From positions 1,397,501-1,461,500 of the forward strand of contig CAWZYM010000151.1 of assembly GCA_963966185.1 (NCBI GenBank): DNA of 64,000 nucleotides, read 5' to 3'. Below the pieces are notes generated by a model, which was given only the letters and a program-made list of their open reading frames with translations, was not told the origin of the DNA and did not search any database. The translations under genes were made by a program, and so were the position numbers. Within the stretch, counting starts at the first letter, position 1, and each line of letters begins with the position of its first letter. Origin of the DNA: Rhabditoides inermis. Taxonomy: Eukaryota > Nematoda > Chromadorea > Rhabditida > Rhabditidae. Below are positions 11,061 through 23,400 of this stretch, piece after piece.

Positions 11061-13833
11061 CTCCATACTAGTAAAACGTCAAAAGAAAAACGTTCTGCTA
11101 GTATCTAATTCTACAACTCATACTAGTGTACACTGTCCAAACACTAAATGTCTTATCTGTCCTCAGGTTGATCATTCTAACAAAATATATTGCTACGCTA
11201 CTAACTGCCATGTTACGACTTTGAAAACTCCGAACTGTGACTGTAATACTGCTAATGTTATCTACTGTATTACTTGCGATCTATGTGGTGTTCAATATGT
11301 TGGCCTGTCCTCTCGCAAGTTTTTGCAACGTATGCGTGAACATAAGAGTGCTATCAACAATAAGTATTCTAACACTCCTCTTTATAAACATTTTGCTCAA
11401 AATGGCCACTCTTGGTCGTTTGCCAAACTCTCTATTTTGGAGGTAGTGGATGTGAATAGTGACAAACGTATGAATAATGTTAAATTGGAAGAGCGTGAAG
11501 AATTCTGGATTCGAACACTTGTTACAGCATATCCTGTGGGTCTGAATGACTCTATCAGAGGATATGAAACCATCACTCGCTCTCATATTCGTCCTTTTGA
11601 TAAGGTATCTCATCCTTACTTCAATTTCCGCCCGAAGACTCGCCGGCGTCCCAACAAAAGGAGGGGCTCTGGTAAAGGTGGAACGCCAGATACGTCTTCC
11701 CTTGTGCAAGCAGCTAATGCTCGCAATTGGTATGAGAGTTACCGTAACGTCCTATGTATGTCTAATAAATCTAAAAATAAACTGATGTCATATCTTCTCG
11801 ATAATCGTTCTCTTCAAAACTTGCTAAAACTCGAAATTTTATTGTCTGTTTACTATTGGTCTATTGACCACACTCCTAACAAAACTAAAGACTTGTTCAA
11901 AAACACGATTTTCTTGAAAATTCCTTATTTGTTCACAAATATGGAAAGCCTCGGTCTCTTTTCCTTGTTCAATACTCGTGAAGTGTTGTGTATTCTTAAT
12001 TCCTTTAATCGCAAGGACCAGCAGAAGATTCGAGTGACACATCTGGCTACCGACCGTTTGAGTAAATATGTGGTGAATCATAGCCGTGTTATCAAAGAGT
12101 ACAGAGGAGACCGACCAGTTTCTCTGGACTCGATTCCTTGTTTCTGCAGCAATGCAGAATACGATTCTCACCGTGATCCCCACTATGGCCACGTTCTTAC
12201 AGGCGACCTCTCTATCATCTCTAATCACTCCCTCAGATCATTTATGAAAAAAGGCGCTAATATGAGAGTGTCCAATCTCAAACTCTCTGTATCCACTGTT
12301 GTCAACACTGTTCGAAATGCTATTTCTGACATGGTTAATCAGTACAAAAATCTTCTCTCTATCAGTGATCGTAATATTTCCATCGTCACTAACAAAATAT
12401 TCGATTGCGTTAACGATAAACTTAAGTATCGTGTTATGAGCAAAAAGTTCAATTCCGTTACAAATTTTAAATCTATTACTTCTGATCTACATAATTGTTT
12501 CACAGTTACCACTATAGATAAAGCTTCAAGTAATTTTGTAGTAATGTGCAAGCGACTTTACATCTCTTTCTGTGATGCTGAATTAGGCATAAGTTACGGT
12601 AGGGCTTCTGGCAATGCCGTATATGTGCCGTTTACAGGTGACCCTTCTGTTCTAAACAGTTCACTCACATATTCTTCTATCTTTGACCCCGATAAGTCTG
12701 TGTTGCCTAATATTTATGGAGTCCCAAAGCTCCATAAAAATCCTGTAAAATGTCGTTTCATCACTGCGGCACGCGAATGTATCACTAAGGGTCTTTCCAT
12801 GGAACTCCAAGTAGTGTACAAACATCTAGAAAAACACTTTCGTAACATTTGCCTTAAAGGTGCTGCCAGAAATGGCCACAAAATGTACTTTTCGATTACT
12901 AACAGTATGAAAGTGTCCGATTTCTTACGCTCTGTCTCGAACACATCCCTTTCTCTATATTGTGCTGATTTTGCTAGTCTTTTTACTAATCTTCCGCATG
13001 ATCTCATCTTGCAAAAGATGAAATTTCTTGTTGATATGTGTTTCAAGAATTGTGGAAAACCAAATATTCTCATTACATCTGCTAAATATTCTAAATATAC
13101 TTCCGATCCTGTTATGCACATTGCAGACAAGCGTGTAATGTCGGCAAGTGAAATTATAGCCAAAACTAAGGTTTTGGTTGAAAGCGCTTATGCACAGTAC
13201 GGTAGTTTTATTTTCAAACAGGTGAAGGGCGTACCACAAGGTGGTAACGCTAGCCCTCTCCTTGCTTCTCTTACGCTCAGTGTTCTAGAATACGAATACA
13301 GTCTTCTTCACCCTCTTGTCTGTAAAAATGAGAAATTCCAAGTTTTCCGTTATGTTGATGATGTACTCATTCTCTATGACAAGAAGTCTGATCTTGACAC
13401 CTTTTTTAAAGCATATCTTCCTAGCAACTTGCAACTGGAGCGCACTAATCGTACTGATTCCGAGGCACATTTTCTCGATATTACTTTACGTTTCGATACG
13501 CATTGGCAAGTAAGTCTGTACAATAAGACTGATGATTATACATTCGACGTTCATCGCTTCACGCATTCCGAAAGCACTACTAGTCGCCAAATCTGTTTTG
13601 GTAATCTTAAATCAGAAGCTCTTCGCATTGTCCGTTGCTGCACTGATCGCACTGTGCTTTTGGTTAAACTAGAAGAACTCTACATTACTTTCTGCCGTCT
13701 CGGTTTTAAAGCATCTACAGTTAAAGCCGTTCTTTTGAAATACTGTTTCCGTAAACGAGATATCAATAGATCACTTAACCTTTTCAATGTCCAAAATCGT
13801 AAATTACTCACCGAAAAAATATACAAATTCTAA
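10897..13833 (+). CDS. Retroelement protein: GIY-YIG endonuclease followed by reverse transcriptase
   Basis: The frame is open from 10897 without an upstream ATG. In order: a cysteine-rich stretch (CPNTKCLIC, then CDC and CITCDLC), a GIY-YIG nuclease (VIYC...VQYVG, the arginine helix RKFLQRMREH, and the acidic EEREEFWI before the family TAYPVGLN), a spacer of about 350 residues, and a reverse transcriptase. RT landmarks are YGVPKLHKNPVKCRFI, the first aspartate in YCADFASLFTNLP, GVPQGGNASPLL, the catalytic FRYVDDVLILY and HFLDITL. The protein ends KLLTEKIYKF with nothing like a C-terminal nuclease. Classical Penelope elements put GIY-YIG after the RT; the reversed order marks the Naiad/Chlamys branch. 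All catalytic residues I can check are present. Target-primed copying is the expected role. Confidence 0.9.
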   Translation, partial: FGKQRYPSCHLGLSSYIGAYLGIPPQGSLKPFTPAKSQSNTQTKHLITKFSTTSDSILVKRQKKNVLLVSNSTTHTSVHCPNTKCLICPQVDHSNKIYCYATNCHVTTLKTPNCDCNTANVIYCITCDLCGVQYVGLSSRKFLQRMREHKSAINNKYSNTPLYKHFAQNGHSWSFAKLSILEVVDVNSDKRMNNVKLEEREEFWIRTLVTAYPVGLNDSIRGYETITRSHIRPFDKVSHPYFNFRPKTRRRPNKRRGSGKGGTPDTSSLVQAANARNWYESYRNVLCMSNKSKNKLMSYLLDNRSLQNLLKLEILLSVYYWSIDHTPNKTKDLFKNTIFLKIPYLFTNMESLGLFSLFNTREVLCILNSFNRKDQQKIRVTHLATDRLSKYVVNHSRVIKEYRGDRPVSLDSIPCFCSNAEYDSHRDPHYGHVLTGDLSIISNHSLRSFMKKGANMRVSNLKLSVSTVVNTVRNAISDMVNQYKNLLSISDRNISIVTNKIFDCVNDKLKYRVMSKKFNSVTNFKSITSDLHNCFTVTTIDKASSNFVVMCKRLYISFCDAELGISYGRASGNAVYVPFTGDPSVLNSSLTYSSIFDPDKSVLPNIYGVPKLHKNPVKCRFITAARECITKGLSMELQVVYKHLEKHFRNICLKGAARNGHKMYFSITNSMKVSDFLRSVSNTSLSLYCADFASLFTNLPHDLILQKMKFLVDMCFKNCGKPNILITSAKYSKYTSDPVMHIADKRVMSASEIIAKTKVLVESAYAQYGSFIFKQVKGVPQGGNASPLLASLTLSVLEYEYSLLHPLVCKNEKFQVFRYVDDVLILYDKKSDLDTFFKAYLPSNLQLERTNRTDSEAHFLDITLRFDTHWQVSLYNKTDDYTFDVHRFTHSESTTSRQICFGNLKSEALRIVRCCTDRTVLLVKLEELYITFCRLGFKASTVKAVLLKYCFRKRDINRSLNLFNVQNRKLLTEKIYKF

Positions 13834-13843
13834 TTCCGCAATT

Positions 13844-14142
13844 TTTTGTTTGTTTGTTTACAATCTTCACTCTAACTTTCTCATTATAGGTTTCTACTCT
13901 TTTTCCAGATTTTACTTTGGTCGCTACTTTCCTTTCGTCCGCTGTGGCCCTGCACTGATGAGCGTTCAGGCAGTAGGCCCACCACAGTGGATGTTCTTAT
14001 TTCGATTCTATTATTTAGTCAGTAACTCTAGATATAGTACGTTGATGTAGCCTGTCTGCAGGATAATGGGCCGAAACAGGGATTCTGTTTCTTATTTATT
14101 TGTGAACTACTTTATCTGCTTTGTCAATTCCTCATTGTTTGT
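13844..14142 (+). repeat. Right pseudo-LTR of the retroelement
   Basis: Identical to the left copy. It starts 10 bases after the stop codon of the RT frame and is followed directly by the rest of the target duplication. Confidence 0.93.
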
Positions 14143-14363
14143 TCTATTGTTTGCCGGTTTTTGCTCTAGTAGCCTAGTCACCTCACATCATATCCGCGAT
14201 ATGTATGTGACGTTTCAAGTGCTGACGGGCAGCGGTAAACTGATCCAATATTGTGGCGAGGTTCACCAATGTTGTGCAATCCATACTTGAAACATTGTCG
14301 CTACGCAAAGTTTGCGTCATCATTCTCAAGTTGTTTCCAGTAGCATAACAAGTTGAACAGTTT

Positions 14364-14469
14364 CGGCTCATTGCAAGTCGTCATTCTACAGTAACGGCTC
14401 ATTGCTAGTCGTCATTCTACAGTAACGGCTCATTGCAAGTCGTCATTCTACAGATCATTCTACAGTAAC
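14364..14469 (+). repeat. 31-bp tandem repeat just upstream of the mut-7 start codon
   Basis: Copies at 14364-14394, 14395-14425 and 14426-14453, core ctcattgcaagtcgtcattc, then a partial copy to 14469. The mut-7 ATG follows four bases later, so the repeat is probably in its 5' leader. Confidence 0.85.
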
Positions 14470-14473
14470 TCTG

Positions 14474-17400
14474 ATGACGTCAATACCGGAGTGCAACGGG
14501 GCAACGACGGCGGCGAGTGCGTCCTCCACCTCGGTCCTCTCCGCCGGCTCTGAGAAACTCAGCAAGGCCGAGAAAAAAGTGGGCGAGTCGCGAGTTTTTA
14601 TTTTGTTTGTTGTCTGTTGTAGTTGTCAGTGTGTTGACTTTATTGGTTTTACGAAATTTCCACTGTTCTAGGCGCTGTACCGTGAGCAGTATCCCGAACC
14701 GCTCGGCACCCGCAGGGAGGAACTCAAGGTAGGTTTATTGTACCAACCAGTACAATTTTGGTCCCTTCTCTTCGCTCATGCAATGCTTGTGCAGTGCGCG
14801 TTGTTGTCCAGAATTCAGACTGATGTTGCTGTTCCAGAAGATGTTCTCGGACGGGTCGGTGGACAAGGAGGCCAAGGAGGCCGCCATCTGGGAGGCAGTG
14901 GCGCGATACGCAGACGAGGAGTGCCGGTCGGTTACAGATGTCCTTTTTTGTTTGGGGCTCTAACGCTGTTTCACTGAACTGTATATGACGTGGTTATATT
15001 TATTATAACAATTCTAGCTCCACTCCGCTGGACGACCCGAACTCGACTCCGAAGATGCAGCGCCGCGCTAATCCATTCCACGCGGTGCTGGACCTGCATG
15101 TGGTGCGTGTGACGTGTGACTAGTTCGATTCCTCTAAGACCCTTTCTCATTCGACTCACCCTATCGTCGTGGGCATAGCCTTTATGCGTTAAGGTCCAAC
15201 GTACCACGAATCTTTATACAATATCGATTTCAGAAATCGTCTGACTACACCTCGCAGAAGACGGATACACTGGCGGCGGCGATCCTCGCAGCCTTCTCCG
15301 CCTGGTTGGATGGGAAGGGGGAGGAGGAGAGGAAGAGGGTCGAGCAACACTGGCTCACTCAGGACATCAGGGTGGGATATTGTTCCGTATCCCTTCCACA
15401 CGTGAAACGTGAATATTGGAGATAGAAAATACCTTCGATACATATATGGGTTTATTTTGATACTCAATCTTTTATGGGTGCATTGCAGAAGTCAGCGCTG
15501 CGCGCAGTGACAGGGAACAAGTCGACCCTCCATCTGTCGGCAGTCGACGAGGCGTTCGGACTGGCGGCCATCAGAGAGGAGATCGTCAACGAGATCGAGG
15601 TGGGCGGGGCCAGCGGGGCGGGGCTAGATGGCTTCATGATTGTTGGTGGTTGAACGGCCTTGTCAGGCAGAGGAGGAGTGTTGATCGATGACTGGTTGAT
15701 TCAGATGCTGTGTCGCGACCACAAGTTCGCGTCTGCCATCCACCTCGCCACACAGTTCAGCGTCTACGAGGTCAGAGTTAGATTTATGAACACTTTAGAC
15801 TTTAATCACATTAATCATTGTTTGTGGCGAAACTCACTGTTGTTGGTTCGATTAGTCGTTCGATCGAGTCGTGCACCTTTGCAGGAGTTTGACATTGACT
15901 CGTTTGTGATTCCGTGTCTATTGTGCGACAAGGTGCCACTCATCGAGGACTACCTCACAAAGGCGCCCGGACACAGGCTAAAGGTGGGAGAGAGAGAGAG
16001 AGAGAGACCTCTCCCCTTTCAGCGCGACTACCTGCTGTTCATGGACTCTCTGGTGGGTCTGGAGAAGTCCGAGGTTCGCAACGCCCTCTCGAGCTACACC
16101 GAGAGGGACATCATGAAGGAGAAAGAGATCAACCGATTCCAGGGTCCGTTCCGTTTCCGTAAGATTGCGTATTTGTTTTTTTTTGTTGTGAGCGAATGAG
16201 ATGGCATGATGTCGTTCGATATCGCATTCGCATGTCGATGGACAGGGAAACATTGAGTGCTATAAGGTATCCCCCATTTTCACGGTACGCGAATTATCGG
16301 CGGTCGGCCAGACAGGGACGAAGTGACGAGCAGACTTTTTCGCGAAAAAAATCGCGCGAAAACTGCAATACTTAAGCATGCATTATTGATTTGCAATTCG
16401 CAGCGCGAATCGCAAAAATGTTTTCGGCAAAAAATTGCGAAAATAGGTGACATACTTTTTCGCGCGAAAATTTCAGCGAATCGCGAAAATTTTCGCGGAC
16501 ACCGTTTTCGCTGCGAAACGAAAGATACCGCAGATTCGCTACTTTTTCGCGAATCCAGGTACGAATTTTCACTTTTCTGTATATTTTTCATTCTTTATAA
16601 TTGAAAATACACTTCATGAACATCGTGGAAGCTGTATTGACCACAATTGTTTGCTGTTATCACATACTAGTCGTTGCGCACTCGTGCCACCCGATTCGCG
16701 CGAAAAGTTTGGCGAATTTGAAAAAAGGCGTGCGCCAGTGACAAAACAATGTTCCTATTTGAATGTTTGGAGTTAAACATGTCACACAACCTCTAAGAAA
16801 TAAGTTTTCAATTATAACAAAGAAAACAAATCTGCGTAATTCTCAGTGGAAGCGAATATCTTCGAATTCGCCAAATTTCAGCGAAAACGATCACCAATTC
16901 GCGCGATTATGGGTAGTTTCGCGATTCTCTCAAGCTAAAAATTTTGCGATTATTTTCGCATTTCGCTTGCGAAAAAGTCTGTCGGAGGCCATAGGATGAC
17001 TTTCGAGGTTTTACGCCGAAAATACGGCAAAAATGAAAGAAACTGAAAAAATCGAAATCTAGAGTTCTGTGCGGACACTATCAAAGCACCTTCTCCCTCA
17101 AACTGGGTTCTGTAGCATGAGTTTAAAGTGAGTTATTAAGTATTCTAGTTTTCACCTATTGAACAGCCTCGAAAACTCGGTTATCGAACGATAAAAAGAA
17201 AACTAGAGCGAAATTCAAAAATCGAAATGTAGAGTTCTATGGGAACTGGGGATCCACACCACTTATCCAAAAATTGGAATGATTCATCAATTCCGGAAGG
17301 AGTTATTAGCTCTGAAAGGTGAAGAACTCTGCTTCATTAGAATTGCAAATCACCTTCATTTCACTAAAATCAGACCGCAAAGCGCGCGATTCGCGCGGTC

Positions 17401-20400
17401 GAATGGTCTTGCGCGAACCGATAGAGCGGCTAAATGCGATGAAATGATGTCTGCAAAACATGCGGCAAGATGGCTGCCGTCCCGTGAACCGGGGGATACC
17501 CTATAGTGCTTGAAACCTGTTTGCATCTTTGCAGGCAAGACGCTGGAGAAGTTTATCAACAAGTCGGTGGAGGTGCTTGGCATGTGTGCGGAGAGAGACT
17601 CGCCCAACATGTACAACTCGAGGCAGTTCAAGTGAGCCGAGGGGGGGGGGGAGATCAACCGATTCCAGGGTCTGTTTTGTATCCCGTCTGATTATGTATT
17701 TATGATTTCTTTACGTTTGATTTGTGATTATGTTTAGTTTGGTTTGTGGTTGTGTACAGAAACAAGCGGGTTGAGATTTCACATGTTTGTGTATTGGAGT
17801 TGGACAGTTCATATGCGATATGTGTGTTTTGATGAGAGAGGCGCGCAGGAATTACTATGTCCGTTAGTGGTTGTGTATAGAATATGTAGGTTTCTACCGT
17901 CGTACTCTGTAGACTGTAGATAGAGTAGACAATGTTGACAGATGCTGGATAATGGATATGTGATTAGTGTGGTGAGATGTGATTTTATGGATCGTGGTGA
18001 ATTTAGTGACTGTCTGTTTTAGGATTGGAGGTATATTATACATTGATTGCATAGTGTCAGTGAGAATGAATGCTCCGATGATGTGGTTGCAGGCACCTCG
18101 AGTTTCTTCTCAAGGAGGGTGCCTTCAAGCCAGTCGACGAGTGCTACTTTGACAAAGTCGAGGTGAGTTGCTGGGTTGGAGGGAAGTATGAGTGAACGCA
18201 TGAGGCAGGAAATGGAGTACGAATCGTTTTGATGAAACACAAACACATTTCCTCCACTACGGTTACGGTACGGAGGAGATTTTTGTTTTGTTTGTTTGGA
18301 TCTATGTTATCAAAAATTCTTGTAATCCCATCTCATTCCAGGAGCACCTTGCTTCGAACCGCGGTCAGGTGGAGTGGGTGGTGCGCCATCTGTCGGAGAG
18401 GAGGAGGGAGAGGGAGGCGGTCATATGGGCACTCCACTTCCAACTCGACAGGAGGAAGTGCGTGAGGGGGGATGACAGGAGACAGAGTTTGCTGACAGTA
18501 CACCTACTACACGATCAAATGCGAATAGAGAGAAGATCAATTTTCAACAGTGACCCGGCGAACTATCTCCCTGAATAATATGATAGTATGATGTTCTTTG
18601 TAGGTGGCCATCGAATGTGCGCGGCTGGAGCGAGCAGCGGGTCGCTGAAGTGCAGCAACAACTCGACGCGTGCGTTGTTTGTTTGTTTGTTTATTTGTTG
18701 TTTTGTTCAAAAAGTCATTTGTATTGCCTCTATTACTGTTGGGAATACTGTTCACGTGAATGTGAATGAATGAATTCAAAGCGGAGTTTCTTGGATTTGG
18801 TCAACGGTGCCGACTCAGGTTAATTTGTGAGTTAAGTATATTCGTATCTGGCGTTTATGATTATCATTTTGTTGTATACAATGAGTTTGTGGAGGAAGGA
18901 AGGAATCCGATTGAAAAAGGTGCACATTGCTAGCCATTAGTATTGTCGTTAAAACGTATATTTAGTAGTTTTTTGTAAGATCTTTTTTTTCAGGTTGACT
19001 GCGGCCAACGCATCGAACGTGGAGCTGGATGTGAGTAGATTTTACAAATCATTTATATAAGTTTTATTTTATTAACATTATTACTCTTTTTATACATGAT
19101 CGTCAATGACACAGGTGGGCGGCGGTCGTCGGATTCCGATTGAGATGGTGGAGACGGCAGAGCAGCTGAAGGCACTGGAGGAGGTGCTCAAGGGAGAGAC
19201 GGTGAGAGAGAGAGAGAGTGCGAGAGAGAGAGAGGGAGAGAGAGAGAAAGAGGGACGGGGAGAAGGAGGGAGCGAGGGAGGAAGAGGAAGAGAGAGAGAG
19301 AGAGGGAGAGAGAGAGAGCGTGTTTCCAGATCATCGGTCTGGATACGGAATGGAGTGCTATGGTCACCTACAACGAGAAAAAGGATAAGTGAGTTTACTT
19401 TATTTTTTTTGTTTTTTTAACGTTTGATGAGTTGAATAGTGTTGAGTTGAATAGCTGTGTTTAATTGTGTTAGTGTGGAGCGTGTGTTTTATTGCAAAAG
19501 AGATATGCATATTGCCGACTAGGGGTCTTTAAACTAACATAACACAAAATAATATATTTTCGGTATTTCATTCGTAGTTCTCCTGACCAGACCACCAGAC
19601 CTGCTGTTGTCCCTATATCCTGTCTGTATGATTTTCCATACTATCGTATCTATCTCGTCCTTTGTTGCATGGTGTCCTTGCTGCAAGTGGCAGTGCCGTC
19701 TCGCGCCTTCCTCGTCGACTTCCTCTCCATCGAGAAGTGCGTCTCTCTCGACTGCCGACACTCATTCATGCAGACACTCTTCTGCGGACACCAGCTCAAG
19801 TGCGGTGCGTACTGAACGTATTTTATTATTAACAAGGAGTGTCGTTTAGGTCACAGAAGCCGATGGTGACCAAACTGATATCATGGATACCCTAGGAAGT
19901 CACTAGTCGAGAACCGTTTTCAAATCCACAGGACCGGCCATACGTTTTGAGATATTAACGTTTCAAATTTTGGAGCTAAACCGTGTGTATTGCTTTTGCG
20001 GCCTGTCACTCCATTCGCGCGAGCTGTGAAACAGCGGCGGTGGCCTAGTGGATAGAGCGGCCGTCTGTCAAGCTGCAGGGTGTGGGTTCGCTCTCCGGAT
20101 AAGCTTTTCATTTTGCCGACACTTTCCGGACTTGTACTTTTTGGTGACAATTGGGCAGTTGGTAGAAAACTCCTATCATATTTTTTTCAAATCGAACGGT
20201 CATATGTCTTGTTGAGGGCTCATTACAAAATGTTTGCGTTCTTTAAACTTCATTTTCAAAAATTTCGAAAAATATTACCGACGATGGTTTCCACCATGCG
20301 TGACTCCAACCAATCGAACAAAAAAGTAAGTCCGGAGAGAATCGGCAAAATGAAAAGCATATCCGGAGAGCGATCCCACATCCTGCCGCTTGACAGACGG

Positions 20401-23400
20401 CCGCTCTATCCACTAGGCAACCGCGGCTGTTTCACAACTCGCACAAATGGAGTGACACGCCGCAAAAACAATCCACACGGTTTAGCTCCAAAATTTGAAA
20501 CGTAATTATCTCGAAACGTATGGCCGGTCCTGTGGATTTGAAAACGGTTTTCGACTAGTGACCTCCTAGGGTATCTCTGATATCAGTTTGGTCACCATCG
20601 GCTTCTGTGACCTAAACGACACTCCTTGTAAGAAGTTATTATTTGAAGTTAGTCTTGCTATTAGTGTTTGGATTGATATGAACGTTTTTGATTGATGTCA
20701 GGGAAATCATCATTTGAATGTGATTTTGCTAAAAGCTATAAGTGTTTTTATATATTGGTTTAGGCTTCGACTTCCGCAACGACGTGAAGGTGTTGGAGGG
20801 TGCGGTGGAGGGCTGGCCAATACAGGAGAGAATGCGCAACGTCGTCTGCCTCGCCAGACTCACCAATGCCGTGCGTTTCTGGATATAGTGAACTTATTCT
20901 AATCGATAATACGCTAATGTTTTTTTCAGTTGTGCGACGCGAAGCCGGACATTATCGAGCCGCTGGGTGAGTGGGTGTGAAGAAGAAGGGAGGTACACAT
21001 GCTGATCAGGCTGTCTGGAGACATTGGTCACTTTTTATGATGATATTTGTTACTAGACGAAAGAGGAGATGTAGATGAGCGCTGGCAGGTATGGCATAAA
21101 TGACATGTGATTGTAGACCCGTGCACGGGCCTCGCGTGGGGCTTCGACGCGTCGTCCGGACAGAGACACTTCAAACTCACTGACCTGGTCGCCAGCCTCA
21201 CCGGGAAGCCACTCGACAAGCAGTACCAGGTGGGTGTTGGAGAGGGAGAGAGGGGGAGGGAAAGAGAGAAAGAGAGAGAATGTTGCTGTTAGTTATTTAC
21301 CGCGGATTTGAAATTATATATTTGAATTCATATTTGAAATGTATAACACTTTTCATCGTGATTCTCTTTTCAGATGAGTCACTGGGAGAAGAGGCCGCTG
21401 CGCGCTGGACAGGTGCGTGTAGTCAGAGGCAGTGTCAGAGATTTACTCGCAATCTTACGGTTACGGAAGGGAGAGTGATGTAGTTGACGTATGGATGTGA
21501 TGTGATATTGCAGCTGCGCTACGCTGCGATGGACGCGTGGTGTCAGATAGCGTGCGTGGACAGACTGCGCGAGAGGGCCGAGTGGGTGACTTGCTATATG
21601 AATGAATATTCTCTTCTGAAAATTACAAGCGTAAAGTAGCTCTGTTTGGGTTCATCTCAATTCAACAAAAGCACATGCATAAAACTATTATTTCTACACT
21701 AAACTATAAACACAAACCTGCTCTCTCAAACGATATGTAGAAACGTATACTTTATCGATAATTTATTAATAGGGGCTATATAATATATTTTCTTATTTCT
21801 TATGGCAGCATTGTGAAAATCAATAAACAGCTATAGAACAATCGTTGAGTTTACAATGATGTTTTCATTATTTTTGAATGTATACAAATACAAGAGCTTT
21901 TTCATATATGACTCATTTGATAAACGGGTTAATAGAATGTGAGTGATAGAATGTGTGTGTGTGTGTGTGTGTGCAATAGTATATTCATATTGGCATTTGA
22001 TTGTCAATGTATTTGTGATCGTTTTGAGAGAGCAGGTTTGTGTTTATAGTTTAGTGTAGAAATAATAGTTTTATGCATGTGCTTTTGTTGAATTGAGATG
22101 AACCAAAACAGAGCTACTTTACGCTTGTACTTTTCAGAAAAGAATGAATGTCCTTTTGTTGAATTTCGAAGAAATTTTCTTTTTTTCAAAAGGTATTTCA
22201 AACAACAAAGATAACAACAACAAAACAACGCGCGTGAACGACGACGCAAATCACAAACAGTGGGCACATAATCGCATTATCGCGCTCTCCCGCACACATT
22301 CCGCATCACGAACCAATCAGCGCGCGGGCGCGGGACTAGTGAGCGGGTCTTTCAGCGAATCAGCGAACAGCTGCACAACTGACAGACGTGCAGACCTAAC
22401 CAGCGAACATATTTTTGGGTATTAAACTATTGTTTCATGTTTTGTTTTTGTTTATAGTTGTTCAACGGACGATTTAGAGACAAGATCATGATATAACTCT
22501 GAAACATTTATTATTTTGATGATTTACAAGCGATTTTGGCGGCCCTCCCGGCCGAGCGGTTCTGCGCGCCGCTAGATAGGACCCAAACGATCGGCGCTTC
22601 GCGCCGATCCCTATTATGTATTATACCTTTTCAGTCTGTCAGATATTACTTTTAGTATTTTAAAGCTAGTTGTTTTAATACTAAAGGTGTTATTCATAAT
22701 TCCCTTGCAGTGCGGCGTCTCTGGACTGGGAGCAGATGCTGGCGGCGTCGAGGCTCGGGGAAGAGGAGGTGAAGAAGGTGGGTGGGGAGAGAGGGAGGGA
22801 GGTATGGAGGGGAGGAAGGAGAGAGAGGGAGGGAGGGAAAGAGTCCTCGTTGCAGGAGAAGCCTAAGAAGAAGAAGGGCGGCCGCAACATTGACGACGAC
22901 TCTCTCCGCCAGTTGATGCAGGTCAGAACGGTTTTTATGTGTGTCAATAGTTTGATCAGTTGTGGTATGTTTCATAATTTCATCATTTTAAAAGCATTGT
23001 AAACTAATGAATAATGAAAGAGTGTGAAGCATTGATCATATAGGAAATAAAATAAAAGGTTATAATTTATTATGTATAACAGTTACTACATTTATCTTAC
23101 AGGAGCGCGAGCGTGAGGTGCTGTCTCGCCTGGCTGGCGGTGACAGCGGCGACGGAGAGATGCAAAGGCCGATGCAGGTGGGGGAGGAAGAGGGAGGAGA
23201 GGGGGAGTGGCTGATGGAAGCATGGAAGCTGCTGGAATGGGAGATGGGATGGGATGAGGTGTGATGGCTGTGTTGCAGGTGCGTGTCATTGTGGACGAGA
23301 TGCTCAGTGGGTTCGGCAAGTGTCTGAGGAGGTGAGTGGGGGAGGAGGGAAAGAGAGAGAGAGACAGGGGGGAAGAGAGAGGGAGAGAACAACTTTTGTA

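Larger units (their letters stand above)
9794..14152 (+). mobile_element. Full-length Penelope-like retroelement (N-terminal GIY-YIG type)
   Basis: Two identical 299-bp direct repeats (9807-10105 and 13844-14142) bracket an internal region with one long reverse-transcriptase frame. The whole is flanked by a 16-base direct repeat gtttgttctattgttt at 9794-9809 and 14137-14152, which I read as the target-site duplication; its ends overlap the repeats by microhomology. This architecture (terminal pseudo-LTRs, single frame, no integrase or protease) is that of Penelope-like elements. Identical terminal copies and an almost clean frame point to a recent insertion. It lies between the CAP gene and mut-7 on the same strand. 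The domain order, nuclease first, matches the Naiad/Chlamys clade rather than classical Penelope. Confidence 0.92.
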
